Shown: positions 32,808 through 42,166, numbered from the stretch's first letter. The stretch: 64,000 nt of DNA from Streptomyces roseofulvus (GCF_039534915.1 NZ_BAAAWE010000001.1:5952001-6016000), one strand, 5' to 3'. Notes: a model not told the origin generated them from the letters alone. Numbers and translations: made by a program.

Positions 32808-35705
32808 ATGACAGAGACGGCGAGCGGCCCGGCACGTGGTTCCCGCACCAAGGGAGCCAAGGCGGCGAGCAAGGGCCTGCGGATCGAGCGCATCCACACC
32901 ACCCCCGGCGTGCATCCGTACGACGAGGTGAACTGGGAGCGCCGTGACGTCGTCATGACCAACTGGCGCGACGGCTCGATCAACTTCGAGCAGCGCGGCG
33001 TCGAGTTCCCCGACTTCTGGTCGGTGAACGCGGTCAACATCGTCACCAGCAAGTACTTCCGCGGGGCCGTCGGCACCCCGCAGCGCGAGACCGGTCTCAA
33101 GCAGCTCATCGACCGCATCGTGAAGACCTACACGAAGGCCGGCGAGGACTACGGCTACTTCGCCTCGCCCGCCGACGCGGAGATCTTCGAGCACGAGCTC
33201 ACCTACGCGCTGCTGCACCAGATCTTCAGCTTCAACTCGCCGGTCTGGTTCAACGTCGGCACGCCGCAGCCCCAGCAGGTCTCCGCCTGCTTCATCCTGT
33301 CCGTCGACGACTCCATGGAGTCGATCCTCGACTGGTACAAGGAAGAGGGCATGATCTTCAAGGGCGGCTCCGGCGCCGGCCTGAACCTCTCCCGCATCCG
33401 CTCCTCCAAGGAGCTGCTCTCCTCCGGCGGCAACGCCTCCGGCCCGGTCTCCTTCATGCGCGGCGCCGACGCCTCCGCAGGAACGATCAAGTCCGGTGGT
33501 GCCACCCGCCGCGCCGCCAAGATGGTCATCCTCGACGTCGACCACCCGGACATCGAGAACTTCATCGAGACCAAGGTCAAGGAGGAGGAGAAGATCCGCG
33601 CCCTCCGCGACGCGGGCTTCGACATGGACCTGGGCGGCGACGACATCACGTCCGTTCAGTACCAGAACGCCAACAACTCCGTCCGCGTGAACGACGAGTT
33701 CATGAAGGCCGTGGAGTCCGGCGGCAAGTTCGGACTGCGGGCCCGCATGACCGGCGAGGTCATCGAGGAGGTCGACGCCAAGGCGCTCTTCCGCAAGATG
33801 GCCGAGGCCGCGTGGGCCTGTGCCGACCCGGGCATCCAGTACGACGACACGATCAACCACTGGCACACCTGCCCCGAGTCCGGCCGCATCAACGGCTCGA
33901 ACCCGTGCAGCGAGTACATGCACCTGGACAACACGTCCTGCAACCTCGCCTCGCTGAACCTGATGAAGTTCCTGAAGGACGACGGCAAGGGCAACCAGTC
34001 CTTCGACGTCGAGCGCTTCGCCAAGGTCGTCGAGCTCGTCATCACGGCGATGGACATCTCCATCTGCTTCGCCGACTTCCCGACCCAGAAGATCGGCGAG
34101 AACACCCGCGCCTTCCGCCAGCTCGGCATCGGCTACGCCAACCTCGGCGCCCTGCTGATGGCGACCGGCCACGCGTACGACTCCGAGGGCGGTCGCGCGC
34201 TCGCCGGCGCCATCACCTCCCTGATGACCGGCACCTCGTACAAGCGCTCCGCCGAGCTCGCCGCGGTCGTCGGCCCCTACGACGGCTACGCCCGCAACGC
34301 CGAGCCGCACCAGCGCGTCATGAAGCAGCACGCCGACGCCAACGACAAGGCCGTCCGCATGGACGACCTGGACTCGCCGATCTGGGCCGCCGCCACGGAG
34401 GCCTGGCAGGACGTGGTCCGCCTCGGCGCCAAGAACGGCTTCCGCAACGCCCAGGCGTCGGTCATCGCCCCGACCGGCACCATCGGTCTCGCGATGTCCT
34501 GCGACACCACCGGCCTCGAGCCCGACCTCGCACTGGTCAAGTTCAAGAAGCTGGTCGGCGGCGGCTCGATGCAGATCGTCAACGGCACCGTCCCGCAGGC
34601 CCTGCGCCGCCTGGGTTACCAGGAGGAGCAGATCGAGGCGATCGTCGCCCACATCGCCGAGCACGGCAACGTGATCGACGCCCCCGGCCTCAAGACCGAG
34701 CACTACGAGGTCTTCGACTGCGCCATGGGCGAGCGCTCCATCTCCGCGATGGGCCACGTCCGCATGATGGCCGCCATCCAGCCCTGGATCTCCGGCGCCC
34801 TCTCCAAGACCGTGAACCTGCCGGAGACGGCGACGGTCGAGGACGTCGAGGAGGTCTACTTCGAGGCGTGGAAGATGGGCGTCAAGGCGCTCGCCATCTA
34901 CCGCGACAACTGCAAGGTCGGCCAGCCGCTCTCCGCCAAGAAGAAGGAGGACGAGAAGGCCGAGGTGACCGCGAAGACCGAGGCGACGATCCGCGAGGCC
35001 GTCGAGAAGGTCGTCGAGTACCGCCCGGTCCGCAAGCGCCTCCCGAAGGGCCGCCCGGGGATCACCACCTCCTTCACCGTCGGCGGCGCCGAGGGCTACA
35101 TGACCGCCAACTCCTACCCGGACGACGGTCTCGGCGAGGTCTTCCTGAAGATGTCGAAGCAGGGCTCGACCCTCGCGGGCATGATGGACGCCTTCTCCAT
35201 CGCCGTCTCCGTCGGTCTGCAGTACGGCGTGCCGCTGGAGACGTACGTCTCGAAGTTCACCAACATGCGCTTCGAGCCGGCCGGCATGACCGACGACCCG
35301 GACGTCCGGATGGCGCAGTCGATCGTCGACTACATCTTCCGCCGCCTGGCGCTGGACTTCCTGCCCTTCGAGACCCGCTCGGCCCTCGGCATCCACTCCG
35401 CCGAGGAGCGCCAGCGCCACCTGGAGACCGGCTCCTACGAGCCGTCCGAGGACGACGTCGACGTCGAGGGGCTGGCCCAGTCCGCCCCGGTCGCCACCGA
35501 GCTGAAGGCCGTCGCCGCGCCGGCCCCGGTCGCCAAGGCCGAGGTCCCGGCCCCGAAGCAGGCGCACACCTCGGCGGAGCTCGTCGAGATGCAGCTCGGC
35601 ATCAGCGCCGACGCCCCGCTCTGCTTCTCCTGCGGTACGAAGATGCAGCGCGCCGGCTCCTGCTACATCTGCGAGGGCTGCGGCTCGACCAGCGGCTGCA
35701 GCTGA
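32808..35705 (+). CDS. nrdJ: Vitamin B12-dependent (class II) ribonucleotide reductase
   Basis: A 965-residue adenosylcobalamin-dependent reductase that makes dNTPs without oxygen or a small subunit. Visible marks are the redox Cys in QQVSACFILSVDDSM, the loop FKGGSGAGLNLSRIRSSKE, the active-site NPCSEYMHLDNTSCN (Asn, Cys, Glu) and APTGTIGLAMSCDTTG. A C-terminal zinc-ribbon tail, CFSCGTKMQRAGSCYICEGC, is thought to re-reduce the active site. ATG 32808 follows GGGAGG by 5 nt. The 174-bp gap after nrdR shows no obvious B12 riboswitch, so nrdJ is expected to be read from the NrdR-controlled promoter. Confidence 0.97.
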   Translation: MTETASGPARGSRTKGAKAASKGLRIERIHTTPGVHPYDEVNWERRDVVMTNWRDGSINFEQRGVEFPDFWSVNAVNIVTSKYFRGAVGTPQRETGLKQLIDRIVKTYTKAGEDYGYFASPADAEIFEHELTYALLHQIFSFNSPVWFNVGTPQPQQVSACFILSVDDSMESILDWYKEEGMIFKGGSGAGLNLSRIRSSKELLSSGGNASGPVSFMRGADASAGTIKSGGATRRAAKMVILDVDHPDIENFIETKVKEEEKIRALRDAGFDMDLGGDDITSVQYQNANNSVRVNDEFMKAVESGGKFGLRARMTGEVIEEVDAKALFRKMAEAAWACADPGIQYDDTINHWHTCPESGRINGSNPCSEYMHLDNTSCNLASLNLMKFLKDDGKGNQSFDVERFAKVVELVITAMDISICFADFPTQKIGENTRAFRQLGIGYANLGALLMATGHAYDSEGGRALAGAITSLMTGTSYKRSAELAAVVGPYDGYARNAEPHQRVMKQHADANDKAVRMDDLDSPIWAAATEAWQDVVRLGAKNGFRNAQASVIAPTGTIGLAMSCDTTGLEPDLALVKFKKLVGGGSMQIVNGTVPQALRRLGYQEEQIEAIVAHIAEHGNVIDAPGLKTEHYEVFDCAMGERSISAMGHVRMMAAIQPWISGALSKTVNLPETATVEDVEEVYFEAWKMGVKALAIYRDNCKVGQPLSAKKKEDEKAEVTAKTEATIREAVEKVVEYRPVRKRLPKGRPGITTSFTVGGAEGYMTANSYPDDGLGEVFLKMSKQGSTLAGMMDAFSIAVSVGLQYGVPLETYVSKFTNMRFEPAGMTDDPDVRMAQSIVDYIFRRLALDFLPFETRSALGIHSAEERQRHLETGSYEPSEDDVDVEGLAQSAPVATELKAVAAPAPVAKAEVPAPKQAHTSAELVEMQLGISADAPLCFSCGTKMQRAGSCYICEGCGSTSGCS

Positions 35706-35748
35706 CACGTCTGATCCGCGGCTGATGTGCCGCTGATCCGAAGGCCCG

Positions 35749-35781
35749 CGAAGGGGATCGACCGATGGTCGGTCCCCTTCG
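35749..35781. terminator. Hairpin terminator after nrdJ
   Basis: A 15-bp stem (35749-35763 with 35767-35781, one G-U pair) with a GAT loop lies 43 nt after nrdJ and 21 nt from the convergent TerD gene. Confidence 0.85.
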
Positions 35782-35802
35782 TCGTGCCGGGCGGGCGGAG
35801 GG

Positions 35803-36333
35803 TCAGGCGCGCGGCGTGCCCATGAGCGAACCGAAGGTCTGCGGGTCCGTGTCGAAGCCCCGCGGCAGCGGGTGGAGGGTCCAGCCCGCGGAGGCGTCGC
35901 GGACGAACTCCACGACGGTCGCCGCGGTGGCGTCGGACGCGGCGGTGAAGTCGTCCGTCAGGAGTTCCGTATAGCCCTGGCTGACGCGCACGGAGGCCTG
36001 GGCTATACGGCCGAACACCACGCGGCCGCCGCCCTGTTGTATCGCCACACCGACCACCACCCGGACGTACCGGTCGGCCAGCCGGTCCAGTTCGAGCGTC
36101 ATCGCCTCGTCGTAGCCGAAGCCCTGTCCCGTACGGCTGTCGCGGTGGAGGGTGATCGTCCCGTCGGGGGAGCGGCTGCCGAAGTGGACGAGCTGGGCGG
36201 GCGCGCCGTGAGGGGCGTCGGCGGTGAAGACGGCCGCCACGAGATCCAGGTCGTGCGCCGGCTCGCCCGCCGGCGCCGGATCCCACCTGAGCGCCACCTC
36301 GACCTTGCCGACGCCCTTGTTGAGTCCGCTCAC
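35803..36333 (-). CDS. TerD-family stress protein
   Basis: A 176-residue protein of the calcium-binding TerD family linked to tellurite and other stress responses. It opens with MSGLNKGVGKVEVALRWDP and carries the family DLDLVAAVF and RTGQGFGYDEAMTLELDRL, the region that binds calcium in TerD. It ends with LPRGFDTDPQTFGSLMG. Streptomycetes carry many TerD paralogues, and no other ter gene is adjacent. The GTG at 36333 has GAGAGGGGAGA upstream. Confidence 0.87.
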   Translation of the reverse strand: MSGLNKGVGKVEVALRWDPAPAGEPAHDLDLVAAVFTADAPHGAPAQLVHFGSRSPDGTITLHRDSRTGQGFGYDEAMTLELDRLADRYVRVVVGVAIQQGGGRVVFGRIAQASVRVSQGYTELLTDDFTAASDATAATVVEFVRDASAGWTLHPLPRGFDTDPQTFGSLMGTPRA

Positions 36334-36574
36334 GGTGTCTCCCCTCTCCCCGTCTCCCCGCGAGGACCCCTCTCACCGGGTCCTTCTTCATGGTGTCACG
36401 CGGGTACGACAGTTGGGGCGGCGCGGGCCGCCGAGTGCGGCTCCCGGGCGGGGACGTGCCGGATCTCGACGCCCGACTGGCGGGAAACGGCGGGTGCTTG
36501 ACGGGGGTTCACGCCGGTCCTCCGTCTGTGAGGACGGACTGCCGGGGCGCTCCTCCGACCCGTACGATGGCGCG

Positions 36575-37180
36575 GTGCTGGTCAAGTGGATTCGCTGCGC
36601 CGTCGTGGACCGTCGAGGCTTCGAGCGCGGGCAGCGGAAGTGGGCGGGGCTGCTCGGGGAGCCGGGCTTCCGTGGGCAGGGCGGCGGCTGGAGCCGGGCC
36701 CGTCCCGAGATCGCGCACGTCTTCTCCTTCTGGGAGAGCCGGGCCTTCTACGACTCGTTCATGGCCCGCTCGCACGACCGGCTGGCCGCGGCGCAGTCCG
36801 GCACGTACAAGGACGCCCAGGTCAGGCTGTTCGACCACCGCTTCGACGTGAAGACCGGTTTCGAGCCGAAGTTCTCCGACGCGGACGTGGCACGGGTGGC
36901 CCACTGCCGTGTCCACGAGGAGCGCGTGGAGCACTTCGCGCTGATGCAGGAGAAGGTGTGGAACCCGGCGATGGCGGGATCCCCGGGCATGCTGCGGGGG
37001 CTGTTCGGCGAGGCGCCCGGTCACGAGTTCCTGGTGCTCTCGCTCTGGAACTCCGTCGCGGAGCACGGCAAGTACCGCGAGGAACGGGTGGAGCGCCTCG
37101 GCCTGCGGGCCCAGACCGAGGCCGACGTGGCCGCCCTCTCGGGTGACGTGGTGCGGCTCGAGCCCGCCTGGACCGTCTGA
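36575..37180 (+). CDS. DUF4937 (YdbC-like) domain protein
   Basis: A 201-residue protein with a dimeric alpha-beta-barrel look. It starts VLVKWIRCAVVDRRGFERGQRKW, then HVFSFWESRAFYDSFMARSHDRL. A second half, VAHCRVHEERVEHFALMQEKVWNPAMAG, repeats the pattern. Function of the family is unknown; the fold suggests a monooxygenase-like or heme/cofactor-binding module (inference). GTG 36575 is preceded by a TACGAT hexamer (36563-36568) 6 nt away and no ribosome site, so the transcript is probably leaderless. Confidence 0.78.
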   Translation: MLVKWIRCAVVDRRGFERGQRKWAGLLGEPGFRGQGGGWSRARPEIAHVFSFWESRAFYDSFMARSHDRLAAAQSGTYKDAQVRLFDHRFDVKTGFEPKFSDADVARVAHCRVHEERVEHFALMQEKVWNPAMAGSPGMLRGLFGEAPGHEFLVLSLWNSVAEHGKYREERVERLGLRAQTEADVAALSGDVVRLEPAWTV

Positions 37181-37308
37181 GCGTGCAGCCCGCGCGACGC
37201 CTTCCGGCGGAGTGCGCGCGGTGCGGTCTCGGTGCGGGGATAGGCCGGATGGACTCCAGGGGCAGCCTCGGCTGAGCCGAACGGGGTGACGCCCTCTAGG
37301 GTCGGAGC

Positions 37309-37968
37309 ATGGCACGACCGCGGCGCATCGTTCTCGTACGGCACGGAGAGTCCGAAGGCAATGTCGACGACACCGTCTACGAACGGGAGCCGGACCATGC
37401 CCTCCGGCTCACCGAGACCGGGCGGCGGCAGGCGGAGGCCACGGGGGAGCGGCTCCGGGAGCTCTTCGGCGACGAGGCGGTCAGTGTGTACGTGTCGCCC
37501 TACCGCCGCACGCACGAGACCCTGCACGCCTTCCGGCTGCCGCCCGGACGGGTCAGGGTCCGGGAGGAGCCGCGGCTGCGGGAGCAGGACTGGGGGAACT
37601 GGCAGGACCGGGAGGACGTCCGGCTCCAGAAGGTCTACCGGGACGCGTACGGCCACTTCTTCTACCGTTTCGCCCAGGGAGAGTCCGGAGCCGACGTCTA
37701 CGACCGGGTCGGGGCCTTCCTGGAGAGCCTCTACCGCAGCTTCGAAGCCCCCGACCACCCGCCGAACGTCCTGCTGGTCACCCACGGTCTGACCATGCGG
37801 CTGTTCTGCATGAGGTGGTTTCACTGGAGTGTCGCGGAGTTCGAGTCGCTGTCGAATCCGGGCAACGCGGAGACCCGGATCCTGCTCCTCGGGGAGGACG
37901 GACGCTATCGGCTGGACCGCCCGTTCGAACGCTGGTGTACCCCGGAACCGTACGGCCCCACCGGATAG
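37309..37968 (+). CDS. Histidine phosphatase family protein (phosphoglycerate mutase-like)
   Basis: A 219-residue protein with the catalytic RHG motif at the start (IVLVRHGESEGNVDDTVYE) and the second histidine in VLLVTHGLTMRLFCMRWF. SPYRRTHETLHAF supplies the phosphate-binding arginine. The family includes phosphoglycerate mutases and small-molecule phosphatases; the substrate is not evident. A TAGGGT hexamer (37297-37302) ends 6 nt before the ATG, suggesting a leaderless start. The next gene begins 12 nt beyond the stop. Confidence 0.9.
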   Translation: MARPRRIVLVRHGESEGNVDDTVYEREPDHALRLTETGRRQAEATGERLRELFGDEAVSVYVSPYRRTHETLHAFRLPPGRVRVREEPRLREQDWGNWQDREDVRLQKVYRDAYGHFFYRFAQGESGADVYDRVGAFLESLYRSFEAPDHPPNVLLVTHGLTMRLFCMRWFHWSVAEFESLSNPGNAETRILLLGEDGRYRLDRPFERWCTPEPYGPTG

Positions 37969-37980
37969 AGTGGCGCACCG

Positions 37981-38895
37981 ATGACCGCTGACTCCTCATT
38001 CGACCGGCGCTTCGACCGCGCCCTCGCCAGTCTGCGCGGACTGGCCGTGGGGGACGCCCTGGGTTCCCAGTTCTTCGTCCCCGCGCACTACCCCCTCCTG
38101 AAGCGGCGCGAACTGCCGCCCGGCTCCTGGCAGTGGACCGACGACACGGAGATGGCCTGCTCCGTCCTCGCCGTTCTCGCCCGGCACGACCGCATCGACC
38201 AGGACGCCCTGGCCGCCTCCTTCGCGGAACACCACGACTTCGACCGGGGCTACGGGCCCGCCGTCAACCGGATGCTCCGGCTGATCCGGGAGGGCGGCGA
38301 CTGGCGCGAGCTGTCCGCCGCGCTCTTCAACGGGCAGGGCTCCTGGGGCAACGGCGCCGCCATGCGTATCGCCCCGCTCGGTGCCTGGTACGCCGACGAC
38401 CCCGAGCAGGCCACCCATCAGGCGGAGATCTCCGCCTACCCCACCCACCAGCACCGTGAGGCCGTCGTCGGTGCCATGGCGGTCGCCGCGGCGGCCGCCC
38501 TCGCGGCCGCGCCCACGGGTCCGCCCACTCCCGAGGCGCTGCTCGACGGGGTTATCGCGCTGGTGCCGCGCAGCGCGGTCGGGGCCGGGCTGCGCAGGGC
38601 CCGCGACATGCTGGACTACGGCGACGCCGGGACCGTCGCGGCGGTGCTCGGCAGCGGCCGGCGGACCAGCGCTCACGACACGGTGCCGTTCGCCCTCTGG
38701 TCGGCGGCCCGCGGGCTGGGCGACTTCGAGACGGTGTTCTGGACGACGGCGCAGGTCGGCGGGGACGTCGACACCACGTGCGCCATCGCCGGCGGCGTGG
38801 TGGCCTCCTCGGCGGCGGGCGCGCCCCCGGCCGACTGGCTGGAACGGACCGAGGACCTGCCCGCCTGGGTGCCGCGGGGCACGCCCCGGAGCTGA
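37981..38895 (+). CDS. ADP-ribosylglycohydrolase family protein
   Basis: A 304-residue protein of the ARH/DraG fold, which removes ADP-ribose from modified substrates using two Mg ions. Metal-binding motifs are GLAVGDALGSQFF, WTDDTEMACSVLAVL and the C-terminal GGDVDTTCAIAGGVVAS. The WGNGAAMRIAPLGAWY loop is typical. No ADP-ribosyltransferase gene is nearby, so the substrate (protein, DNA or small molecule) is open. The gene lies 12 nt after the histidine phosphatase gene. A TAGAGT at 37966-37971 overlapping that stop may act as its own -10. Confidence 0.9.
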   Translation: MTADSSFDRRFDRALASLRGLAVGDALGSQFFVPAHYPLLKRRELPPGSWQWTDDTEMACSVLAVLARHDRIDQDALAASFAEHHDFDRGYGPAVNRMLRLIREGGDWRELSAALFNGQGSWGNGAAMRIAPLGAWYADDPEQATHQAEISAYPTHQHREAVVGAMAVAAAAALAAAPTGPPTPEALLDGVIALVPRSAVGAGLRRARDMLDYGDAGTVAAVLGSGRRTSAHDTVPFALWSAARGLGDFETVFWTTAQVGGDVDTTCAIAGGVVASSAAGAPPADWLERTEDLPAWVPRGTPRS

Positions 38896-38901
38896 GCGCG
38901 A

Positions 38902-38935
38902 CGGCGGCCCGGACCCCACGGGGTCCGGGCCGCCG
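38902..38935. terminator. Bidirectional hairpin terminator
   Basis: A 16-bp perfect stem (38902-38917 with 38920-38935) with a very small loop sits 7 nt after the glycohydrolase stop and 20 nt from the end of the convergent MFS gene. Confidence 0.88.
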
Positions 38936-38954
38936 CCGGTCGCCGATCCGGCCG

Positions 38955-40508
38955 TCAGGCGACGGGGCCCGCCGCCTCGGCCTTGCCGCTGAGCGCCTCC
39001 AGGTCGCTCCTGCGGACCCGGATCACCAGGACCGCGGTGAGCAGCGCGACCGCGACCATCGCCACGCCCGCGGTGAAGGCGGACGCGATGCCCGAGGTCA
39101 GCACCTCGTGGCCCCACGGCGCCGGGAGTTCCTTCGTGCGCAGGAAGTCGGCCCGCTGCTGGGGTGTCGCGGTGGCCAGGAAGTCCGCCACCTGTTTCTC
39201 GCCCTCGGTACGGCTCGCCGTGCCGAAGACCGTCACCAGGATGGACAGGCCCAGCGAGCCGCCCACCTGCTGTGTCGCGTTGAGCAGCCCGGACGCGGCG
39301 CCCGCCTCGCGCTGCGACACCCCAGAGACGGCCGTCAGCGTCAGGGTGACGAAGTTGAGGCCCATGCCGAAGCCGAAGAGGACCATCGGGCCGAGCACCC
39401 CGCCGGCGTAGCCGCTGTCCGCGTCGATGAAGGTCAGCCAGAGCAGGCCGAGGCCGGTGATCGTGGAACCGGTCACCATGAAGGGCTTCGGGCCGACGGT
39501 GGGCAGGAACCGCTGTGACAGCCCGGCGCCCGTCACGATGGCCACCGTGACCGGCAGGAACGCGAGGCCGGACGCGATGGGGGAGTACCCCAGCACGTCC
39601 TGCACCCACAGGACGATGAAGAAGAACATGCCGAACATGGCGGCCGCGAGGCTCAGCATGATCATGTACGTGCCGGAGCGGTTCCGGTCGGCGAACATCC
39701 GCAGCGGCGTGATCGGTTCCTTCGCGCGCGACTCGACCAGGGCGAAGGCGACGAGCAGGAGCGCAGCGGCGACGAACGAGCCGATCGTCAGCGAGTCCTT
39801 CCAGCCCTTCTCCGAGGCGCGGATGAAGCCGTAGACGAGGGCCGTCATGCCGAGGGTCGACGTCGCCGCCCCCGCGATGTCGAACCGGCCGGGGTGGCGT
39901 TCCGACTCCTTGATGTACCGGGGAGCGAGGAAGGCGATCAGCAGGCCGATGGGCACGTTGACGAAGAGCACCCAGCGCCAGTCCAGCCATTCGGTGAGCA
40001 TGCCGCCGGCGAGCAGGCCGATCGCGCCGCCACCGGCCGAGACCGCGGAGAAGACGCCGAAGGCCCGGTTGCGTTCCGGGCCCTCGGGGAAGGTGGTGGT
40101 GATCAGGGCGAGCGAGGTCGGCGAGGCGATCGCGCCGCCCACGCCCTGCAGCGCCCGCGCGGCGAGCAGCTGCCACGGTTCCTGCGCGAAGCCGCCCAGC
40201 AGCGAGGCGAGGGTGAAGAGCAGGATGCCGGCCATGAAGACCCGGCGGCGGCCGAGGATGTCCCCGGCCCGTCCGCCGAGCAGCAGCAGACCGCCGAAGG
40301 TGAGCGTGTAGGCGCTGAGCACCCACGACAGGTCGGTGGTGGAGAAGGAGAGCGCGTCCTGGATGTGCGGGAGCGCGATGTTCACGATCGTGGCGTCGAG
40401 GACGACCATCAGCTGGCAGGCGGCGATGACCGTCAATGCGATTCCCGGCCGGCCCCCGGAGCCGGACAGGCCGTTCTCGGCCTGTGTCTCGACCGGAGTT
40501 GTTGTCAC
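38955..40508 (-). CDS. DHA2-family MFS drug efflux transporter
   Basis: A 517-residue, 14-helix major facilitator of the EmrB/QacA type, driven by proton antiport. Motif D1 is LDATIVNIALPHIQ, motif A GGRAGDILGRRRVF and motif C-like AVSAGGGAIGLLAGGML. The start is GTG 40508. It is divergent from a TetR regulator, and two near-identical palindromes lie between the genes, so it should be repressed until a ligand binds the regulator. Substrate range is unknown. Confidence 0.93.
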   Translation of the reverse strand: MTTTPVETQAENGLSGSGGRPGIALTVIAACQLMVVLDATIVNIALPHIQDALSFSTTDLSWVLSAYTLTFGGLLLLGGRAGDILGRRRVFMAGILLFTLASLLGGFAQEPWQLLAARALQGVGGAIASPTSLALITTTFPEGPERNRAFGVFSAVSAGGGAIGLLAGGMLTEWLDWRWVLFVNVPIGLLIAFLAPRYIKESERHPGRFDIAGAATSTLGMTALVYGFIRASEKGWKDSLTIGSFVAAALLLVAFALVESRAKEPITPLRMFADRNRSGTYMIMLSLAAAMFGMFFFIVLWVQDVLGYSPIASGLAFLPVTVAIVTGAGLSQRFLPTVGPKPFMVTGSTITGLGLLWLTFIDADSGYAGGVLGPMVLFGFGMGLNFVTLTLTAVSGVSQREAGAASGLLNATQQVGGSLGLSILVTVFGTASRTEGEKQVADFLATATPQQRADFLRTKELPAPWGHEVLTSGIASAFTAGVAMVAVALLTAVLVIRVRRSDLEALSGKAEAAGPVA

Positions 40509-40531
40509 TATGGACCCCCCACGGAAGAATT

Positions 40532-40551
40532 AGTGAACGTGACCGTTCACT
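40532..40551. promoter_or_regulatory. TetR-type operator 1
   Basis: AGTGAACG-TGAC-CGTTCACT, a perfect 8-bp inverted repeat with a 4-bp centre, lies 24 bp from the MFS start. It shares both arms with the site at 40578. Confidence 0.85.
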
Positions 40552-40577
40552 GTTCTTCACGGTAGTGAGTCCCCCGC

Positions 40578-40597
40578 AGTGAACGCAACCGTTCACT
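40578..40597. promoter_or_regulatory. TetR-type operator 2
   Basis: AGTGAACG-CAAC-CGTTCACT has the same arms as operator 1, 46 bp away centre to centre. It lies 45 bp upstream of the tetR start and argues against a tetR start at 40579, which would lie inside it. Confidence 0.85.
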
Positions 40598-40641
40598 GCG
40601 TGCTGCCGGTGGATCGCCTCGGCCCCAACGGAGAGACCCTG

Positions 40642-41268
40642 ATGATGACTTCGCGCTCCGCGGCCGCCGCTCGGCCGGACGGAGCGGCGCCGCGCAGACG
40701 TGGACCGGTGCTCGAACGCGCCATCCTGGAGGCCGCGCTCGACCAGCTGAGCAGCGTCGGATGGAACGGCCTGACCATGGAGCGTGTCGCGCTCGGTGCG
40801 CAGACGGGCAAAGCCGCGGTGTACCGCCGCTGGCCGTCCAAGGAAGATCTGGTCGCCGACGCCCTCCAGGCCGGACTGCCCCGGTTCGACGAGGCCCCCG
40901 ACCTCGGCGACGTCCGCGAGGAGCTGTACGAGCTCTGCTGCCGCGTCCGCGACGTGATGAACTCGCGCCCCGGCCTCGCCCTGCGCGCGGTGCTTCACGA
41001 GTGCGACGAGGAGGCCGCCGTGCGCTTCCGCACCCTGATCGAGACGGGTGTCGTCGGACCGTCGAAACGGCTCTTCGCACAGGTTCTGGAGCGTGGTGTC
41101 GCGCGGGGAGAGGTGCGCCCCGGCGCCCTCGACGACCTCGTGCTCGACGTCATCCCCGCGCTGATGATGTACCGCTCCAAGGTGTGCGGCAGCGAATGGA
41201 CCGATGCCGAGATGGCCGATGTCATCGACCGGATCATGGTTCCGCTGGTGCGCTCGACGCCGGCCTGA
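40642..41268 (+). CDS. TetR/AcrR-family repressor of the adjacent MFS exporter
   Basis: A 208-residue regulator. The DNA-binding domain is AILEAALDQLSSVGWNGLTMERVALGAQTGKAAVYRRWPSKEDLVADAL. The ligand-binding helices resemble TetR_C members (ELYELCCRVRDVMNS, FRTLIETGVVGPSKRLFAQVLERG). ATG 40642, or the next codon, follows GGAGAG. A longer frame from 40579 was rejected because it starts inside an operator. The divergent MFS gene and the two shared operators support local repression of both genes. Confidence 0.93.
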   Translation: MMTSRSAAAARPDGAAPRRRGPVLERAILEAALDQLSSVGWNGLTMERVALGAQTGKAAVYRRWPSKEDLVADALQAGLPRFDEAPDLGDVREELYELCCRVRDVMNSRPGLALRAVLHECDEEAAVRFRTLIETGVVGPSKRLFAQVLERGVARGEVRPGALDDLVLDVIPALMMYRSKVCGSEWTDAEMADVIDRIMVPLVRSTPA

Positions 41269-41307
41269 CCGGCCCCGCGGCAGGGAGGCGGAGCGCTTGA
41301 CGGGAAT

Positions 41308-41331
41308 CCGGGTACCGCGTGCGGTACCCGG
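41308..41331. promoter_or_regulatory. 24-bp near-perfect palindrome upstream of rnhB
   Basis: CCGGGTACCGC-GT-GCGGTACCCGG forms 11-bp arms. It lies 39 nt after the tetR stop and 22 nt before the rnhB start. It may be the tetR terminator or an operator for rnhB; a TAACCT hexamer at 41337-41342 just downstream could be a -10. Confidence 0.65.
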
Positions 41332-41352
41332 CGGCGTAACCTGTCAGGCGCC

Positions 41353-42060
41353 ATGCCGTACGAACCCCCTACTCACACCGTCGAGCGGTCGATCCGAGCC
41401 ACCACGGGCGCCAGGATCGTCGCCGGGGTCGACGAGGTCGGTCGCGGGGCGTGGGCCGGGCCCGTCACCGTGTGCGCGGCCGTCACCGGTCTGCGCCGTC
41501 CCCCCGAGGGACTGACCGACTCCAAGCTGATCGCCCCCAAGCGGCGCGCCGAGCTCGCCGCCGAGCTGGAGCGCTGGGTCACCGCCTACGCGCTCGGTGA
41601 GGCGTCCCCGCAGGAGATCGACGAACTCGGGATGACCGCGGCCCTGCGTCTCGCCGCCGTCCGCGCCCTCGACGGCCTCCCGGTCCGGCCGGACGCGGTG
41701 ATCCTCGACGGCAAGCACGACTACCTCGGCAGCCCCTGGCAGGTCCGCACGGTGATCAAGGGCGACCAGTCCTGCATCGCCGTCGCCGCGGCCTCCGTGA
41801 TCGCCAAGGTGCGGCGGGACGCCATGATGGCCCTGCTGGAGACCGGCCCCGACTGCGTGGGGTACGGCTTCGCGGCCAACGCGGGCTACCCTTCGCCCGT
41901 CCACAAGGCCGCGCTCGAGGAGCTGGGACCCACCCCGTACCACCGGCTCTCCTGGGCCTACCTGGACGCCATGCCCCGATGGCGCCACCTCAAGAAGGTC
42001 CGTCTCTCCGCGGAGGCGGCCGCTCTGGAGAGCGGGGGCCAACTCGGCTTCGACTTCTGA
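41353..42060 (+). CDS. rnhB: Ribonuclease HII
   Basis: A 235-residue enzyme that nicks DNA 5' of embedded ribonucleotides and RNA-DNA junctions. The metal site is formed by Asp27-Glu28 in GVDEVGRGAWAGP and Asp119 in VILDGKHDYL. The later GDQSCIAVAAASVIAKVRRD and GYGFAANAGYPSPVH are characteristic. ATG 41353 lies 10 nt after a TAACCT hexamer with no ribosome site, so the message may be nearly leaderless. Confidence 0.97.
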   Translation: MPYEPPTHTVERSIRATTGARIVAGVDEVGRGAWAGPVTVCAAVTGLRRPPEGLTDSKLIAPKRRAELAAELERWVTAYALGEASPQEIDELGMTAALRLAAVRALDGLPVRPDAVILDGKHDYLGSPWQVRTVIKGDQSCIAVAAASVIAKVRRDAMMALLETGPDCVGYGFAANAGYPSPVHKAALEELGPTPYHRLSWAYLDAMPRWRHLKKVRLSAEAAALESGGQLGFDF

Positions 42061-42166
42061 TCTTCCGGCCGCGGGACCTCACCGAAGAGGCCCCGCAGGA
42101 CCGGGGGCGCACGTGTGTGCCCACCCGACGGTGCCGTCCGAAACGGCATTTGATAGACATCCACCC

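Noticed and set aside
40579..40641. N-terminal 21-residue extension of the TetR protein
   Set aside because: The GTG falls inside the second operator, whereas ATG 40642 has a GGAGAG ribosome site.
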